Shown piece by piece: positions 17,736 through 26,419 of a DNA stretch of 64,000 nt. The number at the start of each line of letters is the position of its first letter. Position 1 is the first letter of the stretch. The notes under the pieces are model-generated. The model had not been told where the DNA came from and ran no database searches. It worked only from the letters and a program-made list of their open reading frames with translations. Origin of the DNA: Chloroflexota bacterium. Lineage in GTDB: Bacteria > Chloroflexota > UBA6077 > JACCZL01. Location: contig JADLFM010000211.1 in assembly GCA_020845495.1 (NCBI GenBank), positions 12,902-76,901 on the forward strand, given 5' to 3'. The position numbers and the translations under genes are program-made.

Positions 17736-18015
17736 TGAGTGCGCCCGGGACTTGACGTCCGCACCGGCTGCTCGGAACGACTGTCCGATTCGAACGCGCC
17801 GGTGCCCCCCGTTCTGACGACGTTATCGTGCGTCGTCCTGCCACCCTCGGCACATCTTGTCACGCCGCCATAATCGCGCTATGCTAGCGCACCCAGGCGC
17901 TGCCGGGGGACGCGGTGTCCGGCTACCTGCCCTCGACGACGAGGGTGTTCGAGAGACCACGCTGCCTGCAGGGACCGTGACCGGACGTGGCTGTCCGGGG
18001 GGAGGACAAGCGCTC

Positions 18016-18591
18016 ATGGGAGAGCCGACCAGACGGAAGCTCCTGGGGGGCGGCGCGGCGCTGCTGGCTGGCGCGCTCGGGGCCGGCGTGTACGGGCGGC
18101 GCCTGACCCACGCGGATCCGATGCCTGCCGATGCGATGGCTCCGGGGTCGACCCGGCCGACGGTGACCACGCTTGATCTCCGCCTGTACGGACGCAACTG
18201 GCAGGTCCAGAGCGACGCACCTCGCGCGGCCTGGGCGCGGCCGTCGCGCGGCCAGCGCAGCCTGACGTTCGGCGAGCTTCTGGACGGAGCGGCCGAGGCG
18301 GGCGCCAAGGTTGGCGAGTTCTACGCGACCTGCACCTGTGTCAATGCGCCGTTCGGAGCCGGCCCGCTCGCGGCGACCTACCTCGAGCAGCATACGCTGA
18401 ACCTCGAGGACGGCACGCTCACTGGTATGGGCACGAGCCAGGGTGAGGAGAGTACCTTCGCGATCGTCGGGGGCACCGGCCGGTACGCCGGTGCCCGGGG
18501 CAGCTATGTGGCGCGGCAGTCGCCGACAGGCCGGGGCGGCGACGGTACGGCCGAACTGGTCGTCAGCGTCATTCTCGACGGCACGACGTAG
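18016..18591 (+). CDS. Tat-exported dirigent / allene-oxide-cyclase-barrel-like protein
   Basis: A 191-residue protein with a twin-arginine-type leader (RRKLLGGGAALLAGALGAG) followed by one beta-barrel-like domain. The segment GTGRYAGARGSYV, preceded by a hydrophobic beta strand (TFAIVG), is the hallmark of bacterial AOC-barrel and dirigent-like proteins, as is the earlier EQHTLNLEDGTLTGMG. It probably acts outside the membrane, but no enzymatic activity can be assigned; plant relatives guide radical coupling or cyclise oxylipins. The ATG at 18016 follows a GGGGGGAGG site. An upstream extension to 17857 would bury the Tat signal and is rejected. Confidence 0.75.
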   Translation: MGEPTRRKLLGGGAALLAGALGAGVYGRRLTHADPMPADAMAPGSTRPTVTTLDLRLYGRNWQVQSDAPRAAWARPSRGQRSLTFGELLDGAAEAGAKVGEFYATCTCVNAPFGAGPLAATYLEQHTLNLEDGTLTGMGTSQGEESTFAIVGGTGRYAGARGSYVARQSPTGRGGDGTAELVVSVILDGTT

Positions 18592-18866
18592 CGAAACGCA
18601 AACAAGGCCGCGCATGCCGAAAGGTGGACAGGCAACGCTCGCGCACCGATGGCAGGGCCATCGGCCAGGCACACACCCCGGCCGAGCGTACACCCAGCGA
18701 GCGCGAACACCAGTCTATGAACCTCCGTACGCGACCCAGACACGTCCCATGTCACTGCGGACAACGTCGTGTGGCGGACAGCCGCACAGATGCGGCGTAG
18801 AAGCGCTTCGCAGCGGGCCATGACAAGCGATCTTGCGTCTCTGAATCACGAAGGATAGAGCCGGAC

Positions 18867-19346
18867 ATGCCGACCGACTACTTCATGAAGATCACCAACA
18901 TCCCCGGTGACAGCACCGACGCCAAGCATCCCAACGAGATCCCGGTCCTGTCGTGGAGTTGGGGCGAGACGATGCCCGAAAGCGCTGGCGGCGGTGGCGG
19001 CAGTCCCAGGGTGGACGTTCAGGATCTTCACTTCACCGCCCGGACCAGCAAAGCCTCCCCACTGTTGTTCCTCAACTGTGCCAGCGGAACGCATCTCCAG
19101 ACTGCCGAACTGACTGGCCGACGAGCCGGCGGTACCTCGCAGTTCGACTACCTGAAGATCACCCTGTTCGATGCGCTGATTAGCTCTTATCAGGCCGCGG
19201 GAAACACGACCGACGACACCCCTCTCGATCAGGTCAGTCTCTACTTCGCGAAGATTCAGATTACGTATACGCCGCAGAATGCCCAGGGCGGAGCTGGAAC
19301 GCCAATCGCAGCGGGGTGGGACGTGCCCAACAACAAGAGTTTCTAA
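18867..19346 (+). CDS. Hcp1/DUF796 family (type VI secretion tube-like) protein
   Basis: A 159-residue Hcp-fold protein: MPTDYFMKITNIPGDSTD, then an IPVLSWSWGETMP strand, DLHFTARTSKASPLLF and a C-terminal ISSYQAAG...VSLYFAKIQITYTPQ are diagnostic. In proteobacteria Hcp hexamers build the type VI secretion tube. No other T6SS component (VgrG, TssB/C, ClpV, TssJLM) is present in this window, and stand-alone Hcp-like proteins occur in bacteria without T6SS, where their role is unclear. There is no signal peptide. It lies between two genes for exported proteins on the same strand, but the gaps (275 and 199 bp) suggest separate transcription. Confidence 0.85.
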   Translation: MPTDYFMKITNIPGDSTDAKHPNEIPVLSWSWGETMPESAGGGGGSPRVDVQDLHFTARTSKASPLLFLNCASGTHLQTAELTGRRAGGTSQFDYLKITLFDALISSYQAAGNTTDDTPLDQVSLYFAKIQITYTPQNAQGGAGTPIAAGWDVPNNKSF

Positions 19347-19545
19347 GCCAACGACGAGTGCCTTCGACGAGTGTCGTTCGCGTGTGCGCCCACCCGAGGC
19401 CCAGCCTGGGTACCGCGCACTGCACCGACACGGGCTTGAGCCGTCAACGAGGTCACCCGTTGGCTGGCGACGCCGACACTTACCCGCCTGTCAGCCACCC
19501 GCTCGCCATCCGCTCATTCCCCGCGCCGTTTCGATCGGTGGTGCC

Positions 19546-20847
19546 ATGTTCGCACACAGCCCGCCACACTCTCCCACCTTGGCTCGCCCACGCACGCGGC
19601 AGATCGTCGCCGCCATAGGCGCCTGTCTCGCCATCCTGGCCGCGCTCGTCACCAGTTCGGCGAGCGCCCAGACGCCGGCTCCCGCGAACGACCGGTTAGC
19701 CGATGCCGTGCTCGTCGGCGGGCCGGACCTGCTCGTCGTCGACACCCATGCCGCGACCATTGACCCGGACGAGCCGGTGCCCTCGTGCGCGCCGCCGGGT
19801 ACGTCGCCCATCGTGCGGACCGTCTGGTACCACGTCGTCGCGCGGGGGCCGACGCTGCGCGTCACGACGGCCGGCAGCGGCGCCAGCTTCCACCCGATCC
19901 TGGCAATCTACCGGCAGGACACGGCCGGTCGACTGTCCGAAGTCTCCTGCGGCAATCTCTGGGGACTGGTTGCGGCCGTGACCGCCGGCCAGGGCTACTA
20001 CCTCCAGGTTGGAGCGGCCAACCTCTACGGTGACGACGATGCTGGGCGAATCAGTCTGAGCGTCGGCCCGGTCGCGGACGTACCTCGGAGTGGTGGCGGC
20101 AGCGTTGCCGATCTGGCCGTCTCCCTGGCCGATACGCCCGATCCGGTCGACCCTGGTGCGGATCTCACTGTCTCCGCGACCGTCCTCAATGCCGGCCCGG
20201 ACTCAGCAGCCGGAGTCACGCTCACCATCCCGGTTCCCGCGTCCACCACGTTCCGCTCGGTCAGTGCGCCGGCGCCCTGGCTGTGCGGTGCTCCGGGCGT
20301 TGGCGCGACCGGCTCGGTGAGTTGCACCGTCACGAACCTTGCCGCCGCGACGCCCGCCCAGATCGCCGTCGTCGTGCGCGTCGACGCGGGCACTGCCGGC
20401 GGCTCATCCATCACCACGGTGGCGAGCATCGGCGCCAGCGGCTCGGTCGACGCTAATCCCAGTAACGATACCGCGACCGTGCAGACGGCCGTGCGCGCCG
20501 TTACGTCTGGTCAGGCCTGTCAGCCCCGCCCCAACGTCGGCGTCCAGGTGCAGCAGACCGGGGCGGGCCAGTTGGCCGTGACGATCCGCGCTACCACCAA
20601 CGTCGACACGCCGACCAATGCGCTCCAGTCGATCCAGATCACGACGGTCTCGAACGCCGCGATCGACGTTCCGAACGGCCCGAGCGGCGCGGCCGGAGGG
20701 ATCACCGTCCCCACGCAGCCCGGCGGACAGATCGCCCAGTTTACGGTGCGACGGGCGGCCCCTGGACCGTTCCGAGCGGACCTCGTCGTCACGGACGCCT
20801 GCGGACCCTGGCCGACCTTCGTAGGAGGCGGCATCGGGGTGCCGTAG
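19546..20847 (+). CDS. Secreted protein with DUF11 domain and C-terminal GPW...GGG domain
   Basis: A 433-residue exported protein. A signal peptide (hydrophobic AAIGACLAILAALVTSSASA, cleavage near SASAQT) precedes a beta-rich domain (about 45-180, probably pre-peptidase-like). A DUF11 repeat follows (about 185-310: DLAVSLADTPDPVDPGADLT and NPSNDTATV). The last 110 residues end with DACGPWPTFVGGG. The ATG at 19546 starts directly at the signal peptide, and a longer frame from 19279 is rejected. There is no sorting signal. It is probably surface or extracellular with an adhesive or structural role. A strong hairpin follows at 20871. A decayed copy of its C-terminal domain is at 13.4-13.7 kb. 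Confidence 0.8.
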   Translation: MFAHSPPHSPTLARPRTRQIVAAIGACLAILAALVTSSASAQTPAPANDRLADAVLVGGPDLLVVDTHAATIDPDEPVPSCAPPGTSPIVRTVWYHVVARGPTLRVTTAGSGASFHPILAIYRQDTAGRLSEVSCGNLWGLVAAVTAGQGYYLQVGAANLYGDDDAGRISLSVGPVADVPRSGGGSVADLAVSLADTPDPVDPGADLTVSATVLNAGPDSAAGVTLTIPVPASTTFRSVSAPAPWLCGAPGVGATGSVSCTVTNLAAATPAQIAVVVRVDAGTAGGSSITTVASIGASGSVDANPSNDTATVQTAVRAVTSGQACQPRPNVGVQVQQTGAGQLAVTIRATTNVDTPTNALQSIQITTVSNAAIDVPNGPSGAAGGITVPTQPGGQIAQFTVRRAAPGPFRADLVVTDACGPWPTFVGGGIGVP

Positions 20848-20870
20848 ACTGCACGAGCGGCGAGCATGGT

Positions 20871-20902
20871 GGGCGGCGCCGTGATCCGTCACGGCGCCGC
20901 CC
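20871..20902 (+). terminator. Strong hairpin, likely terminator
   Basis: A perfect 14-bp stem (GGGCGGCGCCGTGA with its complement) and a 4-base loop lie 24 bp after the secreted-protein stop. No U-run follows, so termination may be Rho-assisted or hairpin-only. Confidence 0.65.
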
Positions 20903-20955
20903 CGTGTCTGCCTACGGTACGGTCGCACAAGGCCCGGCCAGGAGTATCAGGGAGC

Positions 20956-22536
20956 ATGCCGGTGGGTTCTGCCCGCTACGACCACGTCCTGTATCCGAGC
21001 GTCCCCTTCCCCCAAACACACCCGGACCGGCTCGCCGTGCTGGCGTCGCTCTACGGCATGCGGCCGGCGCCCGTCGAGCGCTGCCGCGTCCTCGAGATCG
21101 GCTGCGGGAGCGGCGGCAACCTGATCCCGATGGCGCTCGGGTTGCCAGGCTCTCGGTTCCTGGGGATCGACGCGGCACGCTCTGCGATCGCGCACGGGCA
21201 TGCGACGGCCGATGCACTCGGACTGAAGAACGTCACGCTCCGGCAGGAAGACCTGCGTGACTTTGTGCAGCGGGTGGAGCACGAACGCTTCGACTACGTC
21301 ATCGCTCATGGCATCTACTCCTGGGTGCCGCCCGACGTCCGCGACGCGCTGCTCGCGATCTGTCGACAGAACCTCACAGCCGGCGGCGTCGCCTACGTCA
21401 GCTACAACGCCTATCCCGGCAGCCACATCCGCGACATGGTGCGCGGGATGCTGCGCTACCACGTTGCCGGAGCCGAGGAAGGCACGCTCGCGGTCGGCCG
21501 GGCACAGGGCATTGCGCGGCTGCTGGCAGACGTGCTGCCGTCGTCCGAGGAGTACGCGTACCTCCGCAAGGAGGTACGCGACGTCGCCGAGCGCCACCCG
21601 GGCGTGCTCTTTCACGACGAGCTTTCGCCCGAGCATCAGCCGTTTTACTTCCATGAATTTGTCGCCGAGGCCGAGGCGCACGGCCTCCAGTTTCTCGCCG
21701 AGGCGGATTTCGTGGAGATGCAGGACTGTGCCTTCCCAGAACAGGTCGTCGCGATCCTTCGGGCCATCGAGCGCGAGCGCGGCCGAGTGGCCCGCGAGCA
21801 GTACCTGGACTTCCTCAAGGTCCGGCGCTTTCGACAGACGCTGCTCTGTCATGCCGGCGTTCCCCTGGGCGGCCCGCCCGGACCAGACGACATGTGGCGC
21901 TTCTCGATCGCGTCGCCAGTGCGGCCGATGACGGATGTCGTCGACCTTCGCCCAGGCGTCGTCGAAGCCTTCCGAGGCCCGACCGGCGCCACGCTCCAGA
22001 TCGATCTGCCGCTCGCCAAGGCGGCCCTTATCGAGCTGGGCGCCGGCTGGCCCCGCCGCATCCCATTCGCTGAGTTGCGGGATCGCGCCGCCGCCCGCCT
22101 GGCCGAGCACGGACTGACCGGCCCGAGCGGCGACGACGATGGGGTTCTGGCCGAGGTTGTGTTGAGCGCCTACGCCGGGGGCATCGTTCAGCTTCACACG
22201 TACATGCCGACGCTGACCCTCACGCCCGGCGAGCGGCCAGTCGCCAGCCCGCTGGTCCGGCTTCAACTGGAACAGGCCGAGCCAGACGGGCTGGCGCTCG
22301 TCTCGACGCTCCTGCACACACATCTGCGTGTCGACGAACCGCTTACCCGGCTCACGCTGCGGCTGCTCGACGGCACGCGCGACCGCGCAGCGCTCCTGGC
22401 CGAGATCGAGCGTTGGCTCCGCGAGCAGCGCTCATCTGGTGCAACTGGCGACGGCCCGCTGGACGTGAATGTCACTCCATCCATGCTGGCGGGCAAGCTT
22501 CAGGAGCTCGCCCGTCTTGGCCTGCTCGTGGCTTGA
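20956..22536 (+). CDS. Class I SAM-dependent methyltransferase with methyltransferase regulatory domain
   Basis: A 526-residue protein. The N-terminal Rossmann methyltransferase (about 25-190) has motif I LEIGCGSGGNLIPMAL, an acidic motif II (FLGIDAARSAI) and an IAHGIYSWVPP segment. It is followed by a methyltransferase regulatory-type domain (EEYAYLRKEV; FHDELSPEHQPFYFHEF; EQYLDFLKVRRFRQTLLC) and a winged C-terminal region. Such proteins methylate unknown small molecules or proteins. The ATG at 20956 is supported by AGGAG and GGGAG upstream; the frame is open further up without family sequence. It converges with the minus-strand cluster 81 bp downstream, and no obvious terminator is seen in that gap. 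Confidence 0.83.
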   Translation: MPVGSARYDHVLYPSVPFPQTHPDRLAVLASLYGMRPAPVERCRVLEIGCGSGGNLIPMALGLPGSRFLGIDAARSAIAHGHATADALGLKNVTLRQEDLRDFVQRVEHERFDYVIAHGIYSWVPPDVRDALLAICRQNLTAGGVAYVSYNAYPGSHIRDMVRGMLRYHVAGAEEGTLAVGRAQGIARLLADVLPSSEEYAYLRKEVRDVAERHPGVLFHDELSPEHQPFYFHEFVAEAEAHGLQFLAEADFVEMQDCAFPEQVVAILRAIERERGRVAREQYLDFLKVRRFRQTLLCHAGVPLGGPPGPDDMWRFSIASPVRPMTDVVDLRPGVVEAFRGPTGATLQIDLPLAKAALIELGAGWPRRIPFAELRDRAAARLAEHGLTGPSGDDDGVLAEVVLSAYAGGIVQLHTYMPTLTLTPGERPVASPLVRLQLEQAEPDGLALVSTLLHTHLRVDEPLTRLTLRLLDGTRDRAALLAEIERWLREQRSSGATGDGPLDVNVTPSMLAGKLQELARLGLLVA

Positions 22537-22617
22537 CCTGAGCGCGGCCGGCAGGTGGGAGACAGACCCGCCAGGGGCACCGACCACGCTGGTTGTATCG
22601 GGTGAGGGGGATTCGGC

Positions 22618-22953
22618 TCACTCCTTGAGGGTGAGGTAGATGAGAACCTTGACGCGCGGATTCCCGCCGCGCACCTCGCAACGGAGCCGCAGCCACTGGC
22701 CGAAGTTTCGTAGCGCGAGCGAGCCAAGCTCGGCGCCCCGCAGCACGAGCGGCGGGCTGCCTTCGTCGCACCAGAAGAGGCCGTCAGGCGAGATCTGGGG
22801 GTGCGCGACGAGCGCAGCGTCTTCGCCCTCACACTCCAGGACACGGATGAACCAGCGTGCCTCGCCGGCCCAGCCGGCCTCGTAGGGCTCGGTCTCGAAG
22901 TCGGCGGTAAAGGTGGAGTTCTTCTCCAGGACGGCCGTAAACGTGTTCCGCAT
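22618..22953 (-). CDS. Hypothetical protein, last gene of the ABC/IclR cluster
   Basis: A 111-residue protein not recognised. It is beta-rich by eye (NTFTAVLEKNSTFTADFETE; LRLRCEVRGGNPRVKVLIYL) and acidic, with no signal peptide or membrane segment. The start is ambiguous between ATG 22953 (used) and GTG 22965. It follows the preceding minus-strand gene by under 20 bp, so the two are probably co-transcribed. The pattern would suit a small beta-sandwich partner of that gene, but this is inference. Confidence 0.6.
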   Translation of the reverse strand: MRNTFTAVLEKNSTFTADFETEPYEAGWAGEARWFIRVLECEGEDAALVAHPQISPDGLFWCDEGSPPLVLRGAELGSLALRNFGQWLRLRCEVRGGNPRVKVLIYLTLKE

Positions 22954-22971
22954 CTGGCTTACCACTCCGCC

Positions 22972-23901
22972 CTACCAGTCCACCGAGAGCACGACCGAAT
23001 CGAGAAACAGGAAGTTGCGCACGCCAGAGTGGGTGCGGACGTCGAAGCAGAGGTTGAGCAGGCCGCTCAGCCCCTCGTAGCGATTCGGGTAGATCGGGAC
23101 CGGGATCTCGCGCAAATTCATCACTCGGTCGTTGACCTGAAGCTCGACGTTCGTGCGTGCCCGGGTATCGAAGACCCAGCGGAGGTAGTGCCAGTTGACC
23201 TTGGTGGGCACTTCGTTGTAGCAGAGCGGCTGATCGCCGCCCGGCACCTCCTGCCAGGCGTTCGGATCCGTCGTGTGCCAGTCGATGGCCGCGCGCCCCT
23301 CGCCCTCGAGGTACATCCTTGTCGTGGGTTGAAGCTCGGTCTTGTAGAACCACTTCTGGACGAAATTGCCCTCGGGGTCGGTGTTGATGTAGCGCAGCGC
23401 GCAATGGTAACGGCGCTGCTCGACGGCGTCGCAGATGTCGTTGCTGATGGAGAAGTCGCCGAAGTGGGACTCGGACGGGTGGTAGTTGCCGTCCCAGGCC
23501 CGCCCGGCCGCGTCGGGCACGTCGAAGGTCGCCTCGGACTTGAAGGTGAAGTAGGTCTCTACCTGGACCAGCCCGAGGCCGGCCATGGTCAGCCGCTTGA
23601 TGGCGACGGACTGATGGTTCTTGCGGGCGCGCGTCGCCAGTTTCAGGGAGTACGTACCGTCGACAGAGCCGTGGGTACCGATGTCGAAGAAGGTGCAGGA
23701 GCTAATCTGGGGCGGGCGCAGATCGGCCATGACGGCGCGGACGTGGTCGAGGTTGCCGTCGTGGTTGCCGCACAACTCGCACCAGCCGTTGACGCCCTCA
23801 TCGAAATCGTCGAACGCCAGGATGCGCGGGAGTGGATTGAACTTGCTGAGGCGTCGATCCGCCTGGATCAGCGCCTTCCGCAGGTCGTCAGCCGTCGTCA
23901 C
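22972..23901 (-). CDS. Conserved hypothetical protein (possibly DUF6772), ABC-transporter associated
   Basis: A 309-residue protein with no signal peptide, starting at GTG 23901 after GGAGGCT and 14 bp from the binding-protein stop. It opens with FNPLPRILAFDDFDEGVNGW and is rich in aromatic and beta-type segments (SSCTFFDIGTHGSVDGTYSL; VQVETYFTFKSEATFDV; NWHYLRWVFDTRARTNVELQ). This suggests a jelly-roll or concanavalin-like fold, as in carbohydrate-binding or processing proteins. From memory it resembles DUF6772, but that needs a database check. Its place behind a sugar-type ABC system suggests a role in handling the same glycan or sugar acid. Confidence 0.65.
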   Translation of the reverse strand: MTTADDLRKALIQADRRLSKFNPLPRILAFDDFDEGVNGWCELCGNHDGNLDHVRAVMADLRPPQISSCTFFDIGTHGSVDGTYSLKLATRARKNHQSVAIKRLTMAGLGLVQVETYFTFKSEATFDVPDAAGRAWDGNYHPSESHFGDFSISNDICDAVEQRRYHCALRYINTDPEGNFVQKWFYKTELQPTTRMYLEGEGRAAIDWHTTDPNAWQEVPGGDQPLCYNEVPTKVNWHYLRWVFDTRARTNVELQVNDRVMNLREIPVPIYPNRYEGLSGLLNLCFDVRTHSGVRNFLFLDSVVLSVDW

Positions 23902-23915
23902 GGAGCCTCCAGCTT

Positions 23916-25400
23916 CTAGCCTTGCCGGCTGTACCAGTCGTCGAGGAGCTTCTGGACGTCAGCGGCGGCATCCTTCAGCGCTTGCTCGACAGGCTTCTTG
24001 TCGAGGAACGCTTCCTCCTGCATGTCGGTCAGGCGCTTGTTGATCTGGGCCTGCACGCCGCTCAGTGGGTAGGTGACGGCGTCCTTGAGGATACCCTGGA
24101 CCGTGCTCCAGACCGGGTTGTTCTGCGCGAAGAACGGATCTTCGTTGTTCTTGCGGACCGGCGTCGGACGCGTCTGGGCCTTGAAGAAGTTCAGGTTGCC
24201 CTCGCCGGCCGTGGCGTACTTCACCCACTCCCAGGCCGCGTCGGCGTTCTTCGCGCCCTTCGGGATGGCGTAGCCCCAGCCGGTGTCAGCGACGTTCACC
24301 GACTTCGCACTCGAGTTGGCGCCGTTGGCCGGCAGCAGGCCACCGGTGAAATTCAGGTTCGGGTTAGCATCCTTGGCCTGCTTGAAGATCCAGACGCCGT
24401 CGATGTTGAAGATCGTTCGACCGCCGTACCACGCCTCACGGCTGCTCCCGAGCTCGGCGCGGAGTGCCTGGATCGCGCCGTAGCCACCGTTCAACTTTGT
24501 GGCGTCGTACATCCACTTCAACGTCTGGAGCCCTTCGGCTTCGGCGAACGTGGCCTTCTTGCCGTCATCCGAGATCAGCTTTCCATTGTTGGTGTACAGC
24601 CACTCCTTGAACATCGGGTAGTTCGGGTGCCAGGTCACGTCCATCGCGATCAGGTTGATCTTTGAGCCGTCGACCTTGTTCACCTTCTTCGAGATCTCGT
24701 CGAGCTCCTGCCAGGTCTTCGGCGGCTTAGCTGGGTCGTAGCTGTTCTGCTTGAGAAGATCCTGGTTCCAGAACAGCATGTACCAGCCGCCGGAAGTCGC
24801 GAGCGGCATCGAGACCGGCTGGCCGCGGAAGTTCGCCAGCTTCCAGTCGGACGGGTAGAAGAGGTCGTCGCCGTTCAGGCCGTCGCGCTTAAGGTACGTG
24901 TCCAGCGTCGTCAGCGCGTTGCGCCCACCGAATGCTGGCACCTGATCGTGGTTGAGCATGATCGCGTCGGGCGGGCTGCCGCCGGCGATCGAGGTCAGGT
25001 ACTTCTCGTTCATCCCCTGCTGAGAGATCAACTCGGCGTCGACTTTGATGTCCGGCCAGAGTGCCTGGAAATCGGAAATCTGCTTTTCCATGAGCGGCTG
25101 GCGCGTGCCGTCCCAGACGTGGATGAACTTGACGGTGCCCTTGGCGCCAGGGTTCGCCGGGACGCCGCCGCGCAGGTTCGCAGTGGCCGCCGGCTTCGTT
25201 TCGGTGGCTGGCTTGGTCGCGGCCGACTGGGCCGCCGGTGCCGACTGCGAAGCGGCTGTGGGCTTCGTCTCTGCCGGCTTTGACGCAGCCGGCTTGCTCG
25301 TGGGCGCGGCCGGCGCCGAGCAGGCCGCGCTCAGCCCGAGCCCGGCCGCTGTGAGGCCAGCCAGGCGAATGAAGCGCCGGCGATTCAGGTGCTGGTCCAT
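23916..25400 (-). CDS. Extracellular sugar-binding lipoprotein of an ABC transporter
   Basis: A 494-residue solute-binding protein of family 1. It begins with NRRRFIRLAG (twin-arginine-like) and a lipobox LSAAC with acylated Cys27, then an Ala/Lys/Pro/Thr linker to about residue 85. The periplasmic-type fold follows (VKFIHVWDGTRQPLMEKQI; DAIMLNHDQVPAFG; GWYMLFWNQDLLKQN; GWGYAIPKGAKNADAAWEWV). It would be anchored outside the membrane and deliver a sugar or oligosaccharide to the two permeases encoded just upstream. The ATG at 25400 has an excellent GGAGGAGG site; a frame open to 25823 lacks family sequence. The ligand cannot be deduced. Confidence 0.92.
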   Translation of the reverse strand: MDQHLNRRRFIRLAGLTAAGLGLSAACSAPAAPTSKPAASKPAETKPTAASQSAPAAQSAATKPATETKPAATANLRGGVPANPGAKGTVKFIHVWDGTRQPLMEKQISDFQALWPDIKVDAELISQQGMNEKYLTSIAGGSPPDAIMLNHDQVPAFGGRNALTTLDTYLKRDGLNGDDLFYPSDWKLANFRGQPVSMPLATSGGWYMLFWNQDLLKQNSYDPAKPPKTWQELDEISKKVNKVDGSKINLIAMDVTWHPNYPMFKEWLYTNNGKLISDDGKKATFAEAEGLQTLKWMYDATKLNGGYGAIQALRAELGSSREAWYGGRTIFNIDGVWIFKQAKDANPNLNFTGGLLPANGANSSAKSVNVADTGWGYAIPKGAKNADAAWEWVKYATAGEGNLNFFKAQTRPTPVRKNNEDPFFAQNNPVWSTVQGILKDAVTYPLSGVQAQINKRLTDMQEEAFLDKKPVEQALKDAAADVQKLLDDWYSRQG

Positions 25401-25534
25401 GGTTCCTCCTCCGTCATCGGTGCATGGCGGCGCGCCATTACGCCGCTCCTCGATCCGCGTGCTGCCGAAGGTCCCGTATCCCATCGGCCGGCCTACCCCC
25501 TGAGCCTCGTAGCCTGAATCCGATAGACGGCTCC

Positions 25535-26410
25535 CTATCCCTTCAATCCGCTCATCACGACGCCCTGGATGAAATAGCGTTGGAACACGAGGAATAACAG
25601 CACGACCGGCAGCGTCATCGTCGTCGCCACCGCCATCAGCCAGTGGTACGGCTGCGCACCGGAGCCGGACTCCAGCATCGTCTGGAGCCCGAGTGCGAGC
25701 GTCTTCATGCTCTGGTCGCTCAGGAAGATCAGCGGCCCGAGGAAGTCGTTCCAGACCTGCTGGAACGCCAGGATCGTGATGACCGCCAGGATCGGCCCGG
25801 AGAGCGGCAGCATGATCCGCCACCAGATCACGAGCTCGTTCGCCCCATCCACGCGTGCGGCGTCGGTGATCTCAGATGGGATCGTCAGGAAGAACTGGCG
25901 TACCAGGAAGATGAAGAATGGTGTCCCGAAGAAGGCTGGTACCGTCAATGGAAGATAGGTATTCACCCAGCCAAGCTTCTGGAACAGCACGAACAACGGT
26001 ACCAGCCGGACGATGAACGGCATCATGATCGTCGCCAGCAGGACCATGAACAGGACATCCCGGCCAGGGAAACGGAGTCTTGCGAAGCCGTAGCCGACCA
26101 GTGTGCAGGAGAGAACGTCGCCGACAACCACGGCCGTGGCGATGACGACCGTGTTCTTAAAGAACAGCAGGAACGGCCGCGAACTGAGCGCGGCCGTGAA
26201 GTTCTCCCAGTGCGGCGGGAGCGGGATCCAGACCGGTGGGTAGGTGTACACCTCGGCCTGGGTCTTCAGTGCCGTCGACAGCATCCAGAAGAACGGCAGC
26301 AATGCGATGAACGCAGCCAGCAGCAACAGCAGATGCGTGCCGAGCCGCGATGCCCAGTGGGGCGCCGTCGAGCGGCGGGCAAGCGTCGTGGTGGAGAGCG
26401 TGCTACTCAC
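25535..26410 (-). CDS. Carbohydrate ABC transporter permease (MalG type)
   Basis: A 291-residue inner-membrane permease with six hydrophobic segments. The EAA loop EITDAARVDGANELVIWW (near residue 190), which docks the ATPase, is intact, as is the terminal PVVLLFLVFQRYFIQGVVM. The start is GTG 26410 after AGGAGG, nine bases from the stop of the companion permease, so the two are co-translated. The binding protein follows 134 bp later. No ATPase gene is present in the cluster, so a shared MsmK/UgpC-type ATPase encoded elsewhere is presumably used. Confidence 0.93.
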   Translation of the reverse strand: MSSTLSTTTLARRSTAPHWASRLGTHLLLLLAAFIALLPFFWMLSTALKTQAEVYTYPPVWIPLPPHWENFTAALSSRPFLLFFKNTVVIATAVVVGDVLSCTLVGYGFARLRFPGRDVLFMVLLATIMMPFIVRLVPLFVLFQKLGWVNTYLPLTVPAFFGTPFFIFLVRQFFLTIPSEITDAARVDGANELVIWWRIMLPLSGPILAVITILAFQQVWNDFLGPLIFLSDQSMKTLALGLQTMLESGSGAQPYHWLMAVATTMTLPVVLLFLVFQRYFIQGVVMSGLKG

Positions 26411-26419
26411 CGTCGCCTC

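Noticed and set aside
18867..19346. Evidence for a type VI secretion system
   Set aside because: Only the Hcp-like protein is present; no sheath, baseplate, membrane or ATPase gene occurs in the window.
20947..22323. A 458-residue minus-strand frame opposite the methyltransferase
   Set aside because: Antisense shadow; the plus strand carries motif I and the regulatory domain.
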